From contig NC_006041.1 in assembly GCF_000002515.2 (NCBI RefSeq), positions 1,364,001 through 1,428,000 of the forward strand: DNA of 64,000 nucleotides. The letters run 5' to 3'. A program made the position numbers and the translations under genes. The stretch is from Kluyveromyces lactis. Its lineage: Eukaryota; Ascomycota; Saccharomycetes; Saccharomycetales; Saccharomycetaceae. This document shows positions 1-9,700 of this stretch, piece by piece (position 1 is the stretch's first letter; each line of letters opens with the position of its first letter). The notes beneath the pieces were generated by a model. That model was not told where the DNA came from, made no database searches, and was given only the letters and a program-made list of their open reading frames with translations.

Positions 1-1025
1 ATATTAAATCAGGATCTCTAAATTTCGCAGGTAAGCTGTCTTTATCCTCTAAAGGTGTAGACTTTAGCAACGGTTCCAGTTTCCGGATAAAGTTAGATGA
101 ACTAGAGTTTCTGGAAGAATTGGGTCATGGTAACTATGGTAACGTATCCAAAGTTTTACACAAGCCGACTCATATCATAATGGCCATGAAGGAAGTCAGA
201 TTGGAATTGGACGAATCAAAGTTTAGACAGATCTTAATGGAACTTGAAGTTTTGCATAATTGCCAGTCACCGTACATTGTGGATTTCTACGGTGCATTTT
301 TCATTGAAGGTGCCGTTTATATGTGTATGGAATATATGGATGGTGGATCTCTAGATAAAACTTATGATGATGAACAAATAGGGGGGATTGACGAACCACA
401 ACTAGCAAGGATAACAAGCTCAGTAATACAAGGATTGAAGGAATTGAAAGACGTGCATAATATCATCCATCGTGATGTTAAACCAACTAATATCTTGTGT
501 TCTGCAAGCCAGGGTACAATTAAACTATGCGATTTTGGTGTGTCAGGTAACCTCGTTGCCTCTTTAGCCAAGACAAATATCGGTTGTCAATCTTACATGG
601 CCCCAGAAAGAATCAAATCACTGAATCCGGACAAATCAACGTATTCTGTCCAATCAGATATCTGGTCTTTGGGTCTATCGATATTGGAAATGGCATTGGG
701 AGCTTATCCGTATCCGCCAGAAACGTTTGACAACATATTCTCACAGTTGAGTGCCATCGTCGACGGCCCACCTCCTAAACTTCCAGAGGGAAAGTTCTCA
801 GCCGATGCTCAAAACTTTGTTTCCATGTGTTTGCAAAAAATCCCTGAACGTAGACCCACTTATGCCGCTCTATTAGAACATCCATGGTTGAAAAAATACG
901 AAAACGTTGACGTAAGAATGAGTGAATACATAACGAATAGATTGAACAAAAAAAGGGAATTGCTAGAACAAACAGGCGAAGGTCCACCTAAGCACGTTCC
1001 TGCTTTGCATATGGGCGGATTGTAA
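1..1025 (+). CDS. PBS2: MAP kinase kinase of the HOG osmostress pathway, C-terminal kinase domain (5' end outside window)
   Basis: The reading frame is open from base 3, so the gene starts outside the window and only the last ~340 residues are seen. They form a complete MAPKK domain: glycine loop GHGNYGNV, ATP-binding lysine in AMKEV, catalytic HRDVKP, DFG in CDFGVSG, and an activation segment with the Ser and Thr of NLVASLAKTN, followed by SYMAPE. In the family, Pbs2 is phosphorylated on those two residues by Ste11 or Ssk2/22 and then activates Hog1. The N-terminal Sho1- and Hog1-docking part is not visible. TRK1 follows on the same strand, which matches the PBS2-TRK1-URA2 order of S. cerevisiae chromosome X. 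That context separates it from other MAPKKs. Confidence 0.95.
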   Translation, partial: IKSGSLNFAGKLSLSSKGVDFSNGSSFRIKLDELEFLEELGHGNYGNVSKVLHKPTHIIMAMKEVRLELDESKFRQILMELEVLHNCQSPYIVDFYGAFFIEGAVYMCMEYMDGGSLDKTYDDEQIGGIDEPQLARITSSVIQGLKELKDVHNIIHRDVKPTNILCSASQGTIKLCDFGVSGNLVASLAKTNIGCQSYMAPERIKSLNPDKSTYSVQSDIWSLGLSILEMALGAYPYPPETFDNIFSQLSAIVDGPPPKLPEGKFSADAQNFVSMCLQKIPERRPTYAALLEHPWLKKYENVDVRMSEYITNRLNKKRELLEQTGEGPPKHVPALHMGGL

Positions 1026-1716
1026 GTTAAGCTTTGCCTCGCCTTCTTATCTTCCGGTTATTCCGTAATATAGAAGAAAACAAAGCGAACCACAGTTTAA
1101 AACCCACTAATCCAAAAATCAGCCTTGCTCCATTTATTTTCCAGCGCTTGTCATAATATTTCAGAACTACAAACCTGTTTACATGCCATTTATTTAGCGC
1201 AAAATTCATTACGTTTATTCCAATGCATCAATTACTACCGACAATACATTTATTGGACTGATATTATATACTGTGTAATTTGTATGAACCGCTATCATCT
1301 TTATGGTAGCATTTAATATTTTGAGAAAAATAGGTCCTACCATATTCTATCAATGATTATGATTCCATTAGGATCACTCAAATGTTGGTGAAAAATTCGT
1401 AGCGTCTTTAATGTCAAGCGCACCAACGCTTTTATCGACTTGTGTCAGGTTTTCCTGTTTGGCCGCATTTCGCTGAGAATGTTCCTTCGAGGATTTAAAG
1501 CCTCTCATGAAAAGTTATGAAATTGATGGAAAAAAAAAAAAATTGAACATATGCCAACCTAAAATGATTTATTTAGTACCGAGGTTTCTAAAGTATAAAA
1601 GCATTGAATTCAGACAAATAAACTTTTGGTAAGCTACTCAAGTTACCGTCAATAATAACAATTCTCAGTGTTAACTACTGGTAACCTGTATTAGTAATTA
1701 CCAGGTAAGCGGAGAG
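1026..1716. other. PBS2-TRK1 intergenic region
   Basis: This holds the PBS2 3' end and the TRK1 promoter. An A-run lies near 1531 and a good TATA box (TATAAAAG, 1594-1601) sits 116 bp before the TRK1 ATG. A 63-codon open frame at 1125-1316 looks like chance. No RNA gene was recognised. Confidence 0.6.
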
Positions 1717-4700
1717 ATGATCTTCCGCAAAGTGGTACGAAATCCTACTGTTCAAAACATACAAATATACAGAAAGACTTTAGGTCATCAGATTCGTGAC
1801 ATTATCGAAAAGTTAACAAAGAAAATCGATCCTTTCGTCAAATTTATATTTCCAAACTTCATTGCATTCCATTACTTTTACATCATTGCATTTGCATTAC
1901 TATGTTCTATTCTTATTTATCCCGTTAAGAACTTTGCATACATCGATATTTTGTTTCTAGCCACGGGGGCCGCAACCCAGGGTGGTTTAAACACAGTAGA
2001 CTTAAATGAGCTGTCATTGTACCAACAAATTGTTCTGTATATTACTACCGCGCTAACTACCCCAATTTTCATTCATAGTGGCTTGGCATTTGTGCGGTTT
2101 TACTGGTTTGAACGATATTTTGATGGTATTCGTGATTGGTCCAAGAGAGATTTTGAGATGAGAAGGACCATGACACTGCGCCAAAGGGAACTGACCAAAA
2201 ATAATACGATGGAAAATGCTTCTAGGAGTACTGGTCAAGGTCCTCTCAATTTTCTTACCAGAACTTTTACTCACGGAGATAGAGATGCTAGTAATTTTCA
2301 AGGTAGGCTTTTCAGAGGAGAAGTGGTCAAAAGAGACGAAGACAATAACGACGATAGCTCAGTCGATACAAGGCCACCGGAGGCCCATAGCGATCATACT
2401 GAGAAATTCATCGGTAGGCGGAAATCCAGAGATATCAATCCAGCTGATATGTACAGATCGATTGCCATGTTACAGAATAGGCATGAAAGTAATGATAACA
2501 TAAAGGGACCAGCGCTTGTCATCAAAAGCCCAGCGGAACGGGAAAAAGAAATAGAAGAACAACGTAGATTACAAAAAGAGCGTGAGGAACAGCAAGGTCA
2601 ATCTATTCAGTTTAAAGTGGAACCGCGCCCGACAAAGTCAACGAGGTCAACTTTTGAACCCTCGGGAATTAGGAAATCATTTACCCGAAGAAAGAGGCCT
2701 AGCTTCTTCAAAGGTTCCCAATCTGCCAGAATAATACGAGACAAGTTGAGAAGAAGATCCAAAGGTTCTGATGTCAACAATGTTGATGATGAGGAAGAAG
2801 AACAGGATGGGCATGATGCAGATATGGAAGGATCTTCTGAAGACGATAGTGTTATTGAATCTTCAGATGGACAGTCAGAGTCTATATCTGCTCCCAATTT
2901 TGACCATCACTCATCTGAGCCAACACTACAGAGTGGTGGTACAGTATCTGCACCTTCTTCTTTAGAGAGTAATGAAATCGAAGAAGAAGATGAGGAACTA
3001 AGCGATTTACCCACTGGTGTTTCTTATTATGGGCTGCATTCAGGAGGCGATCCTCGAAATAGGTTAAACAGGGTCATGAGTACAAATTATTTATCATATG
3101 AGCCTAAAATTGGAAGAAACTCAACTTTTGTTGGATTATCAGAATCGCAAAAAGTTGAATTAGGAGGGGTTGAATATAGGTCCACCAAGGTTTTATGTCT
3201 ACTTTTGTCGATATATTATCTCGGTTTTAGTATTTTAGCTATGATCATATTCGCTGCGTGGATACAACCTATGAACAATTATAAAGAAATTGTTAGATCT
3301 CAAGGTGTTTCGCCAACATGGTGGGGGTTTTGGACTGGAATGAGTGCATTTGGTAATCTTGGATTAACATTGACTCCGAACTCCATGATATCATTTCACA
3401 AGTCAATATACACGTTAATTTGGATGATGTGGTTCATTGTTATTGGTAACACTGGATTTCCAATTTTTCTCCGTTTCGTTATTTGGATACTTTTCAAACT
3501 AAGTCCAGATCTGTCCTTGAGAAAAGATAGTCTAGGGTTTTTATTAGACCATCCTCGTAGATGTTTCACAATGCTATTTCCTAAAGCGGCTACATGGTGG
3601 CTTTTTCTGATTCTCATTGGAATGAATGCTATTGATTTGATATTATTCATCATTTTGGATTTGAATACAGATGTTGTAAAAGATCTAACTGCTGGATTCA
3701 AGGTACTTAACGGTTTATTTCAAGCTGTTAGCACAAGAACCGCAGGGTTTGCCGTGCTAGATCTAAGTCAATTGCATCCATCTGTACAGGTATCGTACAT
3801 GTTAATGATGTATGTTTCTGTGATGCCCTTAGCTATTTCAATTAGAAGAACTAATGTCTACGAAGAGCAATCGCTTGGTGTTTACGGGAATGGAGAAAAT
3901 CAAGAAGATGATGGGTCGGAAAAGAATACAAAAAGTTTCATTGGAGCACATTTACGTAGACAATTGTCTTTCGATCTATGGTATATGTTTTTGGGTCTCT
4001 TTATTATCTGTATCTGCGAAGGTGGGAAGATCCAAGATCCAAGCAAACCCAGTTTCACCGTTTTTCAATGTCTCTTCGAAGTTGTAAGTGCTTATGGTAC
4101 CGTTGGATTGTCCCTTGGATACCCTGGCTCCAATCAATCGTTTTCAGGACAATTCACAACTATATCAAAACTAGTCATCATTGCAATGTTGATAAGAGGA
4201 AGACACAGAGGTTTGCCCTATACTTTGGATCGTGCCATCATCTTACCAAGTGCGAAATTGAAGGAAAATGATTTACTCCATGAGTTGACTCACTCTAGGA
4301 GACCCACAACTTTAGGATTGAATGGATCTACATCTCATGATAACAGAACCACCTCTGTCGCTGATTCGACATCTTCGATTGGTAACAAACATATAGACCG
4401 GTTCCGTGACCGTTCACGTTCCGTATGGCACGGTTTAACCTCTGCGTTTAGTATGGGTCATCAACCACGGCCACATAGAACCATGACGTCTAGATCGTTA
4501 GATGATACCATTACAACGGACCGCATGATGTCCACGCAAAGTAACCAATCTTTTAACAATGAATCACAACAACAAACATTTTCGGATGGTAACAACTATC
4601 CAATGCACAGCATGAACTCAAACCACCATTATGACAACAGATCTATGACCCCCAACCAATATCACGTGTTTAGAGATTCCTTTGATCTGAGATCGGGTAT

Positions 4701-4926
4701 TACTGAGCACAAAGGTTTGGATGGTGTACATGCAAATACCGTGGAAGCATTCGACCATTCGAACTATAATTCCAACAGTAATAGCAACAGTAACAGCAAT
4801 TCAAACAGCAAGAATACGGAAACTTCAAGCTCAGGACCAATCTTCAATCACATCAATTCCTCTACCTCATTGCATTCACCACATTCTACAGGTTCAATGC
4901 AATCTCTGAATAGCTCACCCAGATAG
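1717..4926 (+). CDS. TRK1: Plasma-membrane potassium transporter Trk1/Trk2
   Basis: 1069 residues. This is the high-affinity K+ uptake system of yeast and belongs to the Trk/HKT superfamily, with four membrane-pore-membrane repeats. All four selectivity-filter glycine motifs are visible: TQGGLNT (about residue 87), FGNLGLT (about 545), STRTAGF (about 672) and YGTVGLS (about 792). Repeats one and two are separated by a charged, Ser/Glu-rich cytoplasmic loop (about 135-485), as in S. cerevisiae Trk1. The C-terminal tail is hydrophilic and ends in an Asn-Ser alternating tract and Ser-rich sequence. It is the single pre-WGD counterpart of the TRK1/TRK2 pair: its left neighbour PBS2 matches the TRK1 locus, and the downstream YKR051W homologue matches the TRK2 locus. 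Confidence 0.96.
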   Translation: MIFRKVVRNPTVQNIQIYRKTLGHQIRDIIEKLTKKIDPFVKFIFPNFIAFHYFYIIAFALLCSILIYPVKNFAYIDILFLATGAATQGGLNTVDLNELSLYQQIVLYITTALTTPIFIHSGLAFVRFYWFERYFDGIRDWSKRDFEMRRTMTLRQRELTKNNTMENASRSTGQGPLNFLTRTFTHGDRDASNFQGRLFRGEVVKRDEDNNDDSSVDTRPPEAHSDHTEKFIGRRKSRDINPADMYRSIAMLQNRHESNDNIKGPALVIKSPAEREKEIEEQRRLQKEREEQQGQSIQFKVEPRPTKSTRSTFEPSGIRKSFTRRKRPSFFKGSQSARIIRDKLRRRSKGSDVNNVDDEEEEQDGHDADMEGSSEDDSVIESSDGQSESISAPNFDHHSSEPTLQSGGTVSAPSSLESNEIEEEDEELSDLPTGVSYYGLHSGGDPRNRLNRVMSTNYLSYEPKIGRNSTFVGLSESQKVELGGVEYRSTKVLCLLLSIYYLGFSILAMIIFAAWIQPMNNYKEIVRSQGVSPTWWGFWTGMSAFGNLGLTLTPNSMISFHKSIYTLIWMMWFIVIGNTGFPIFLRFVIWILFKLSPDLSLRKDSLGFLLDHPRRCFTMLFPKAATWWLFLILIGMNAIDLILFIILDLNTDVVKDLTAGFKVLNGLFQAVSTRTAGFAVLDLSQLHPSVQVSYMLMMYVSVMPLAISIRRTNVYEEQSLGVYGNGENQEDDGSEKNTKSFIGAHLRRQLSFDLWYMFLGLFIICICEGGKIQDPSKPSFTVFQCLFEVVSAYGTVGLSLGYPGSNQSFSGQFTTISKLVIIAMLIRGRHRGLPYTLDRAIILPSAKLKENDLLHELTHSRRPTTLGLNGSTSHDNRTTSVADSTSSIGNKHIDRFRDRSRSVWHGLTSAFSMGHQPRPHRTMTSRSLDDTITTDRMMSTQSNQSFNNESQQQTFSDGNNYPMHSMNSNHHYDNRSMTPNQYHVFRDSFDLRSGITEHKGLDGVHANTVEAFDHSNYNSNSNSNSNSNSNSKNTETSSSGPIFNHINSSTSLHSPHSTGSMQSLNSSPR
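4762..4815 (+). repeat. Asn-Ser codon microsatellite in the TRK1 tail
   Basis: Imperfect alternation of Asn (AAC/AAT) and Ser (AGC/AGT/TCC) codons codes for about eight Asn-Ser pairs near the C-terminus of Trk1. It is a length-variable low-complexity tract in a region outside the transport core. Confidence 0.8.
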
Positions 4927-5380
4927 CAACGATGGTACAAAAGACCACATTCTACACCCTAAATTAAATATGCTATTAAATAGCATGAGTTATTCTATCA
5001 CCTCTAATTTCCAGACTGACTGAAGAACAGAATTGAACACTCGTAAAATCATGGGTAAAACATAATAGGTAGACACATTATGGACTTTCTAGTAATCAAA
5101 CCTTATTCATTGTGCTTTCTTTGTCCCAGAATGCGCGTTACTGCCGTATAGTATGCATTGCATCGAGATGATCTCATCACTGTTACCCTGATATCCGATG
5201 GAAAACGGTGACATCACCGTCGGAGGTATTGGAAGCCCTAACGAGTCATTATCAAGTCACATCAAACGAACAGTGGTGTACGGATTCTATGTCCATAATG
5301 TTTTTCTGCATGTCTGTAATTTTTGGGAAACATTTATCGATTTGTCTACAAATGTCCATCGAAAAGAAACAATTCCATCT

Positions 5381-5502
5381 AAAAAATTTTCCGCGGTTTG
5401 CCAAACTCATCTCATCGCATCTAGAGATCCTACAGCCAAACAACCGAGAGAAAATTTTTTTTCTTCACCTAGCCGCCCATCAAGAGTGATTTTGTATATA
5501 AG
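5381..5502 (+). promoter_or_regulatory. Ribosome-biogenesis-type promoter array: RRPE, PAC, RRPE, TATA
   Basis: In order: an A6T4 RRPE-like box (5381-5390), a perfect PAC box GCGATGAGAT on the minus strand (5409-5418), a second RRPE-like box GAAAATTTTT (5450-5459), and a consensus TATA box TATATAAG (5495-5502). In yeasts, PAC is bound by Dot6/Tod6 and RRPE by Stb3, and the pair marks ribosome-biogenesis and some nucleotide-synthesis genes. The next recognised coding sequence on this strand is URA2, 1.24 kb away. The array therefore drives either a long URA2 leader or an unrecognised non-coding RNA. Confidence 0.6.
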
Positions 5503-5887
5503 GAGGGGTACGAATCCCATTGAATTGTTATATCGTTTTCCTTTTAATGATACTTCTGAAGATCTGTCACAACTTTTTTTTACTTGTACTTTCTTGAAGT
5601 ATTTTAGTTTCGGTGTATTTACTGTACTATTATACTCATTATTCTCTCAGTATATTTTAGAATAATCATTTTGTTTCTAAATTATCGTATTCCTTTTTCC
5701 ATTCACCATTACTATATGTTCTGTTTTAAATACTTTTATTACTTAGTCTCTTCTTGTTCTCAGTAGTCAGCTAAAAAATAAACTTACAGCCGCCCCCCTT
5801 TCCTCTAAGTCCCACCTTTGAGAGAGATAGAGAGAGTGTTAATAGCAGAGAAAGTTCGTGTATCAGTCGTTGAAACTATTCGTTTTA

Positions 5888-6438
5888 GTATGTTCTTTTT
5901 TTTTGTTTTCTGTTTGGTTTTCTAAGTGGCTACTAAGCAATGCTTTAAGCTTCTATTCTATGACATTTTTTTTCTACTTCCTCTTATTCATCCAAGTTAA
6001 AAATCGGATTGTTAGTTTGCAATCGCAGTCTTTTCTTCAACAGCGAACGGCCAGCAAATGCGTTTTTGCAGGGTAACAACAATTTGACGTTATAATTACT
6101 GCATGAGATTCAAACTTGCGCCTTCACTCTTGTCGAATTTACGAGGCCTAAAACTTTGCGTAGCTCGAAGATAGCCTGAAAGTTACGAAGGTACCATAGA
6201 AAAAAGTAAAATTGGATGGATGCACGAAAAAGAAACAGATTGAAATTTGATTAATAGTCACTTTTAAGATTGACCAACGAATAAATGTTGGTTAAATTAG
6301 AGATTGGAAATAATCAATAGAAGAAGCTAGCGAAGTTTTTTGCTGAAAGTGTTTAAACAGCGTGGAAGTTCACACGAACATCAGGGCCTGATTTACTAAC
6401 AGTTCTAATTTCAACAAAAAATTACGATCTAAGATTAG
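5888..6438 (+). other. Candidate 5'-leader intron of URA2
   Basis: A consensus yeast 5' splice site GTATGT (5888-5893) is followed by a consensus branch site TACTAAC (6394-6400) and an AG at 6433 or TAG at 6438, giving about 550 nt. I count about eight ATG triplets between the splice sites and none in the flanking putative exons (5719-5889 and 6439-6740). This is the pattern expected if the flanks form the leader and the middle is removed. S. cerevisiae URA2 has no intron that I know of, so this is inference. Confidence 0.4.
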
Positions 6439-6594
6439 ACATTAATTTTAAAGGAATAAAAACCACTTAATTGATTAATTTCTTACCTATAACTAAGAGA
6501 GGTAAAATTAGAGTCAATTATAAACTTAAACATCAATTGCCATTCATTTAGTGCGATTCTTTTCATTATTACACATAGTTAGAAAGGATCCAAT

Positions 6595-6601
6595 CGGGTA
6601 A
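6595..6601 (-). promoter_or_regulatory. Reb1-type site upstream of URA2
   Basis: The minus strand reads TTACCCG, the Reb1 core, 140 bp before the URA2 ATG. Confidence 0.4.
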
Positions 6602-6740
6602 AAAACCTCATTGTTTTATTTTACTTTTAAGTCCCCCCCCGTTGCTGCTTTTAAAGAAGCAAAAGAAGTGAAAATAAATCCAATAGGTTAGTTCATCGTT
6701 TGAAACACCCTTTACGCTTAAGAAAATACAAACTTCCGTT

Positions 6741-9700
6741 ATGTCTATTATCACTCCTACTGCTCCTATCACCCCTCCAATGGAGTCTACTGGTGATCGT
6801 ATGATTACCTTGGAATTAAAGGATGGAACTACTTTACAAGGTTACTCCTTTGGTGCCGAAACCACTGCAGCCGGTGAATTGGTTTTCCAAACTGGTATGG
6901 TCGGTTACCCAGAGTCCATCACAGATCCTTCTTATGAGGGTCAGATTTTAGTTATCACTTTCCCATTGGTTGGTAACTACGGTGTCCCTGACCGTAAATT
7001 AATGGATGAATACGTGGAAGGATTACCACGTTATTTTGAATCCAACAGAATTCATGTTGCTGGTTTAGTCATTGCTCATTACACCGAAGAATATTCTCAC
7101 TGGTTAGCTCAATCTTCTTTAGGTACTTGGTTGAAAGAGAGCAACGTTCCAGCTGTCTACGGTATTGATAGCAGAAGCTTGACCAAACATTTAAGAGAAG
7201 CTGGTTCCATGTTGGGTAGATTCGCTCTACAAAAGCCCGGGACCTCTTTCGAGGATGCCAACTCTGCTGAATGGATGTCTTACTTCGAAACTCCAGAATG
7301 GGTTGATCCAAATGTTGATAATTTAGTGGCAAAGGTTTCCCTAAAGGCTCCTAAGCTTTTCGTTCCAAACCACCCAGACATCGATCTTGTTCAAGGTCCT
7401 GACGGAAAAACTTTACGAATTGTTGCCGTTGATGTGGGTATGAAGTACAACCAAATCCGTTGTTTCGTCAAGCGTGGTGTTGAATTGTTGGTTGTTCCAT
7501 GGGATTACGACTTCACCACCGAAGAATATGACGGTTTGTTCATCTCTAATGGTCCTGGTAATCCAGCCATTCTGCAGGAAGTGTCCGATAGATTGACTAA
7601 AGTTTTAGATGCGAAGAAGACCCCAGTCTTCGGTATCTGTTTGGGTCATCAATTACTAGCTCGTGCTTCTGGTGCCTCAACTTTGAAGATGAAGTTCGGT
7701 AACAGAGGTCACAATATTCCATGTACTTCGACTGTCTCTGGTAGATGTTATATCACTTCTCAAAACCATGGTTTCGCTGTAGATGAAACTAGTTTGACCA
7801 ATGGCTGGAAATCATTGTTCACCAACGCTAACGATGGTTCCAATGAAGGGATTTATCACTCAGAGTTGCCTTACTTCTCCGTTCAATTCCATCCTGAATC
7901 TACTCCAGGTCCAAGAGACACTGAATTCTTGTTCGATGTCTTCATTCAATCTGTTCTAGATTTCAAGCAAACTGGTGTATTGAAGCAAGTTGAATTCCCA
8001 GGCGGTAACATTGAGGAGAACTTGGCTGCTCATCCTAGAGAAGATGTCAAGAAAGTTTTAGTCTTGGGTTCCGGTGGGTTATCTATTGGTCAAGCTGGTG
8101 AGTTTGATTATTCTGGTTCTCAAGCCATCAAGGCTTTAAAAGAAGAAGGTATCTACACGATCTTAATTAACCCTAATATCGCTACCATTCAAACCTCTAA
8201 GGGTCTAGCTGATAAAGTGTACTTCTTGCCTGTTACCGCTGAATTCGTTAGGAAAGTAATTTTACATGAACGCCCAGATGCCATTTACGTGACATTTGGT
8301 GGTCAAACTGCTTTGTCAGTCGGTATTGAAATGAAAGATGAATTCGAAACTTTGGGTGTCAAGGTCTTGGGTACTCCAATCGATACTGTCATCACCACTG
8401 AGGATCGTGAACTATTTGCTAATGCCATGGACGAAATTAATGAGAAATGTGCTAAGTCTGCTGCTGCTGCCACTGTTGCGGAAGCTCTAGAGGCTGTCAA
8501 GGATATCGGATTCCCCGTCATTGTTCGTGCAGCTTACGCTTTAGGTGGTCTAGGTTCCGGGTTTGCTTCGAATGAAAAAGAATTGGTCGACTTGTGTAAC
8601 GTTGCCTTTGCTTCTTCCCCTCAAGTTTTGGTTGAAAGATCCATGAAAGGTTGGAAAGAAATCGAGTACGAAGTTGTTCGTGATGCTTTCGACAATTGTA
8701 TCACTGTCTGTAATATGGAAAACTTTGATCCTCTAGGTATTCACACTGGTGATTCCATTGTCATTGCGCCATCCCAAACCCTATCAGACGAGGATTACAA
8801 TATGTTAAGAACTACCGCAGTTAACGTCATTAGACATCTAGGTGTTGTTGGTGAATGTAACATCCAATATGCATTAAATCCAACTTCAAAAGAATACTGT
8901 ATCATTGAAGTCAATGCTCGTCTATCTCGTTCCTCTGCCCTAGCTTCAAAGGCCACTGGTTACCCATTAGCTTATACCGCAGCTAAGTTGGGTTTAAACA
9001 TTCCTTTATACGAAGTCAAGAACTCGGTCACTCGTTCTACCTGTGCTTGTTTCGAACCCTCTTTAGATTACTGTGTTGTTAAGATGCCAAGATGGGACTT
9101 GAAGAAGTTCACTCGTGTCTCAACTCTGCTTTCTTCCTCAATGAAATCTGTTGGTGAGGTCATGAGCATCGGTAGAACTTTCGAAGAGGCGATTCAAAAA
9201 GCTATCAGATCTACTGAATACTCTAATATTGGTTTCAGTGAAACTGATGATGAACTTGATATCGACTATGAGTTAAGTAATCCTTCTGATATGAGAATTT
9301 TTGCCATTGCTAATGCATTTGCTAAATTTGGTTATTCTATCGATCAAGTTTGGGAGAAAACCAATATTGATAAATGGTTCTTGAACAAACTATATAGCTT
9401 GATCAAATTTTCAGACAAGATCAGTTCTTATGGGTCCAAGGAGAACCTACCAGCGTTGGTTTTGAAGCAAGCCAAGCAATTAGGTTTCGAAGACAGACAA
9501 ATTGCTAAATTTTTGAATTCGAATGAAGTTGCTATTCGTCGTCTAAGAAAAGAATACGGCATTATTCCATTTGTAAAGCAAATTGATACTGTTGCTGCGG
9601 AATTCCCAGCACACACAAACTATTTGTATCTAACATACAATGCAGCTGCTCACGATTTGGACTTCAATGACCACGGTGTTATGGTTTTGGGTTCGGGTGT

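Larger units (their letters stand above)
4927..6740. other. 1.8-kb TRK1-URA2 intergenic region
   Basis: This is the longest non-coding interval in the window. It contains an RRPE/PAC/RRPE/TATA array (5381-5502), a pyrimidine-rich segment with no ATG between 5719 and 5889, a possible intron (5888-6438), a Reb1-type site (6595-6601) and a second TATA-like sequence (near 6518). There is no ATG between 6439 and the URA2 start. A 155-codon open frame (5198-5665) runs straight through the promoter elements and resembles no family I know, so I treat it as chance. Confidence 0.6.

Noticed and set aside
1125-1316. 63-codon frame between PBS2 and TRK1
   Set aside because: It is Cys/Tyr/Ile-rich, A+T-driven composition in a promoter region and looks random.
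5507-5517. tRNA B-box-like GGTACGAATCC
   Set aside because: It has one mismatch to the B box, no A box and no foldable cloverleaf upstream.
5198-5665. 155-codon open frame upstream of URA2
   Set aside because: It spans RRPE, PAC and TATA elements, has no recognisable domain, and a stop-free stretch of this size is expected about once by chance in a window this large.
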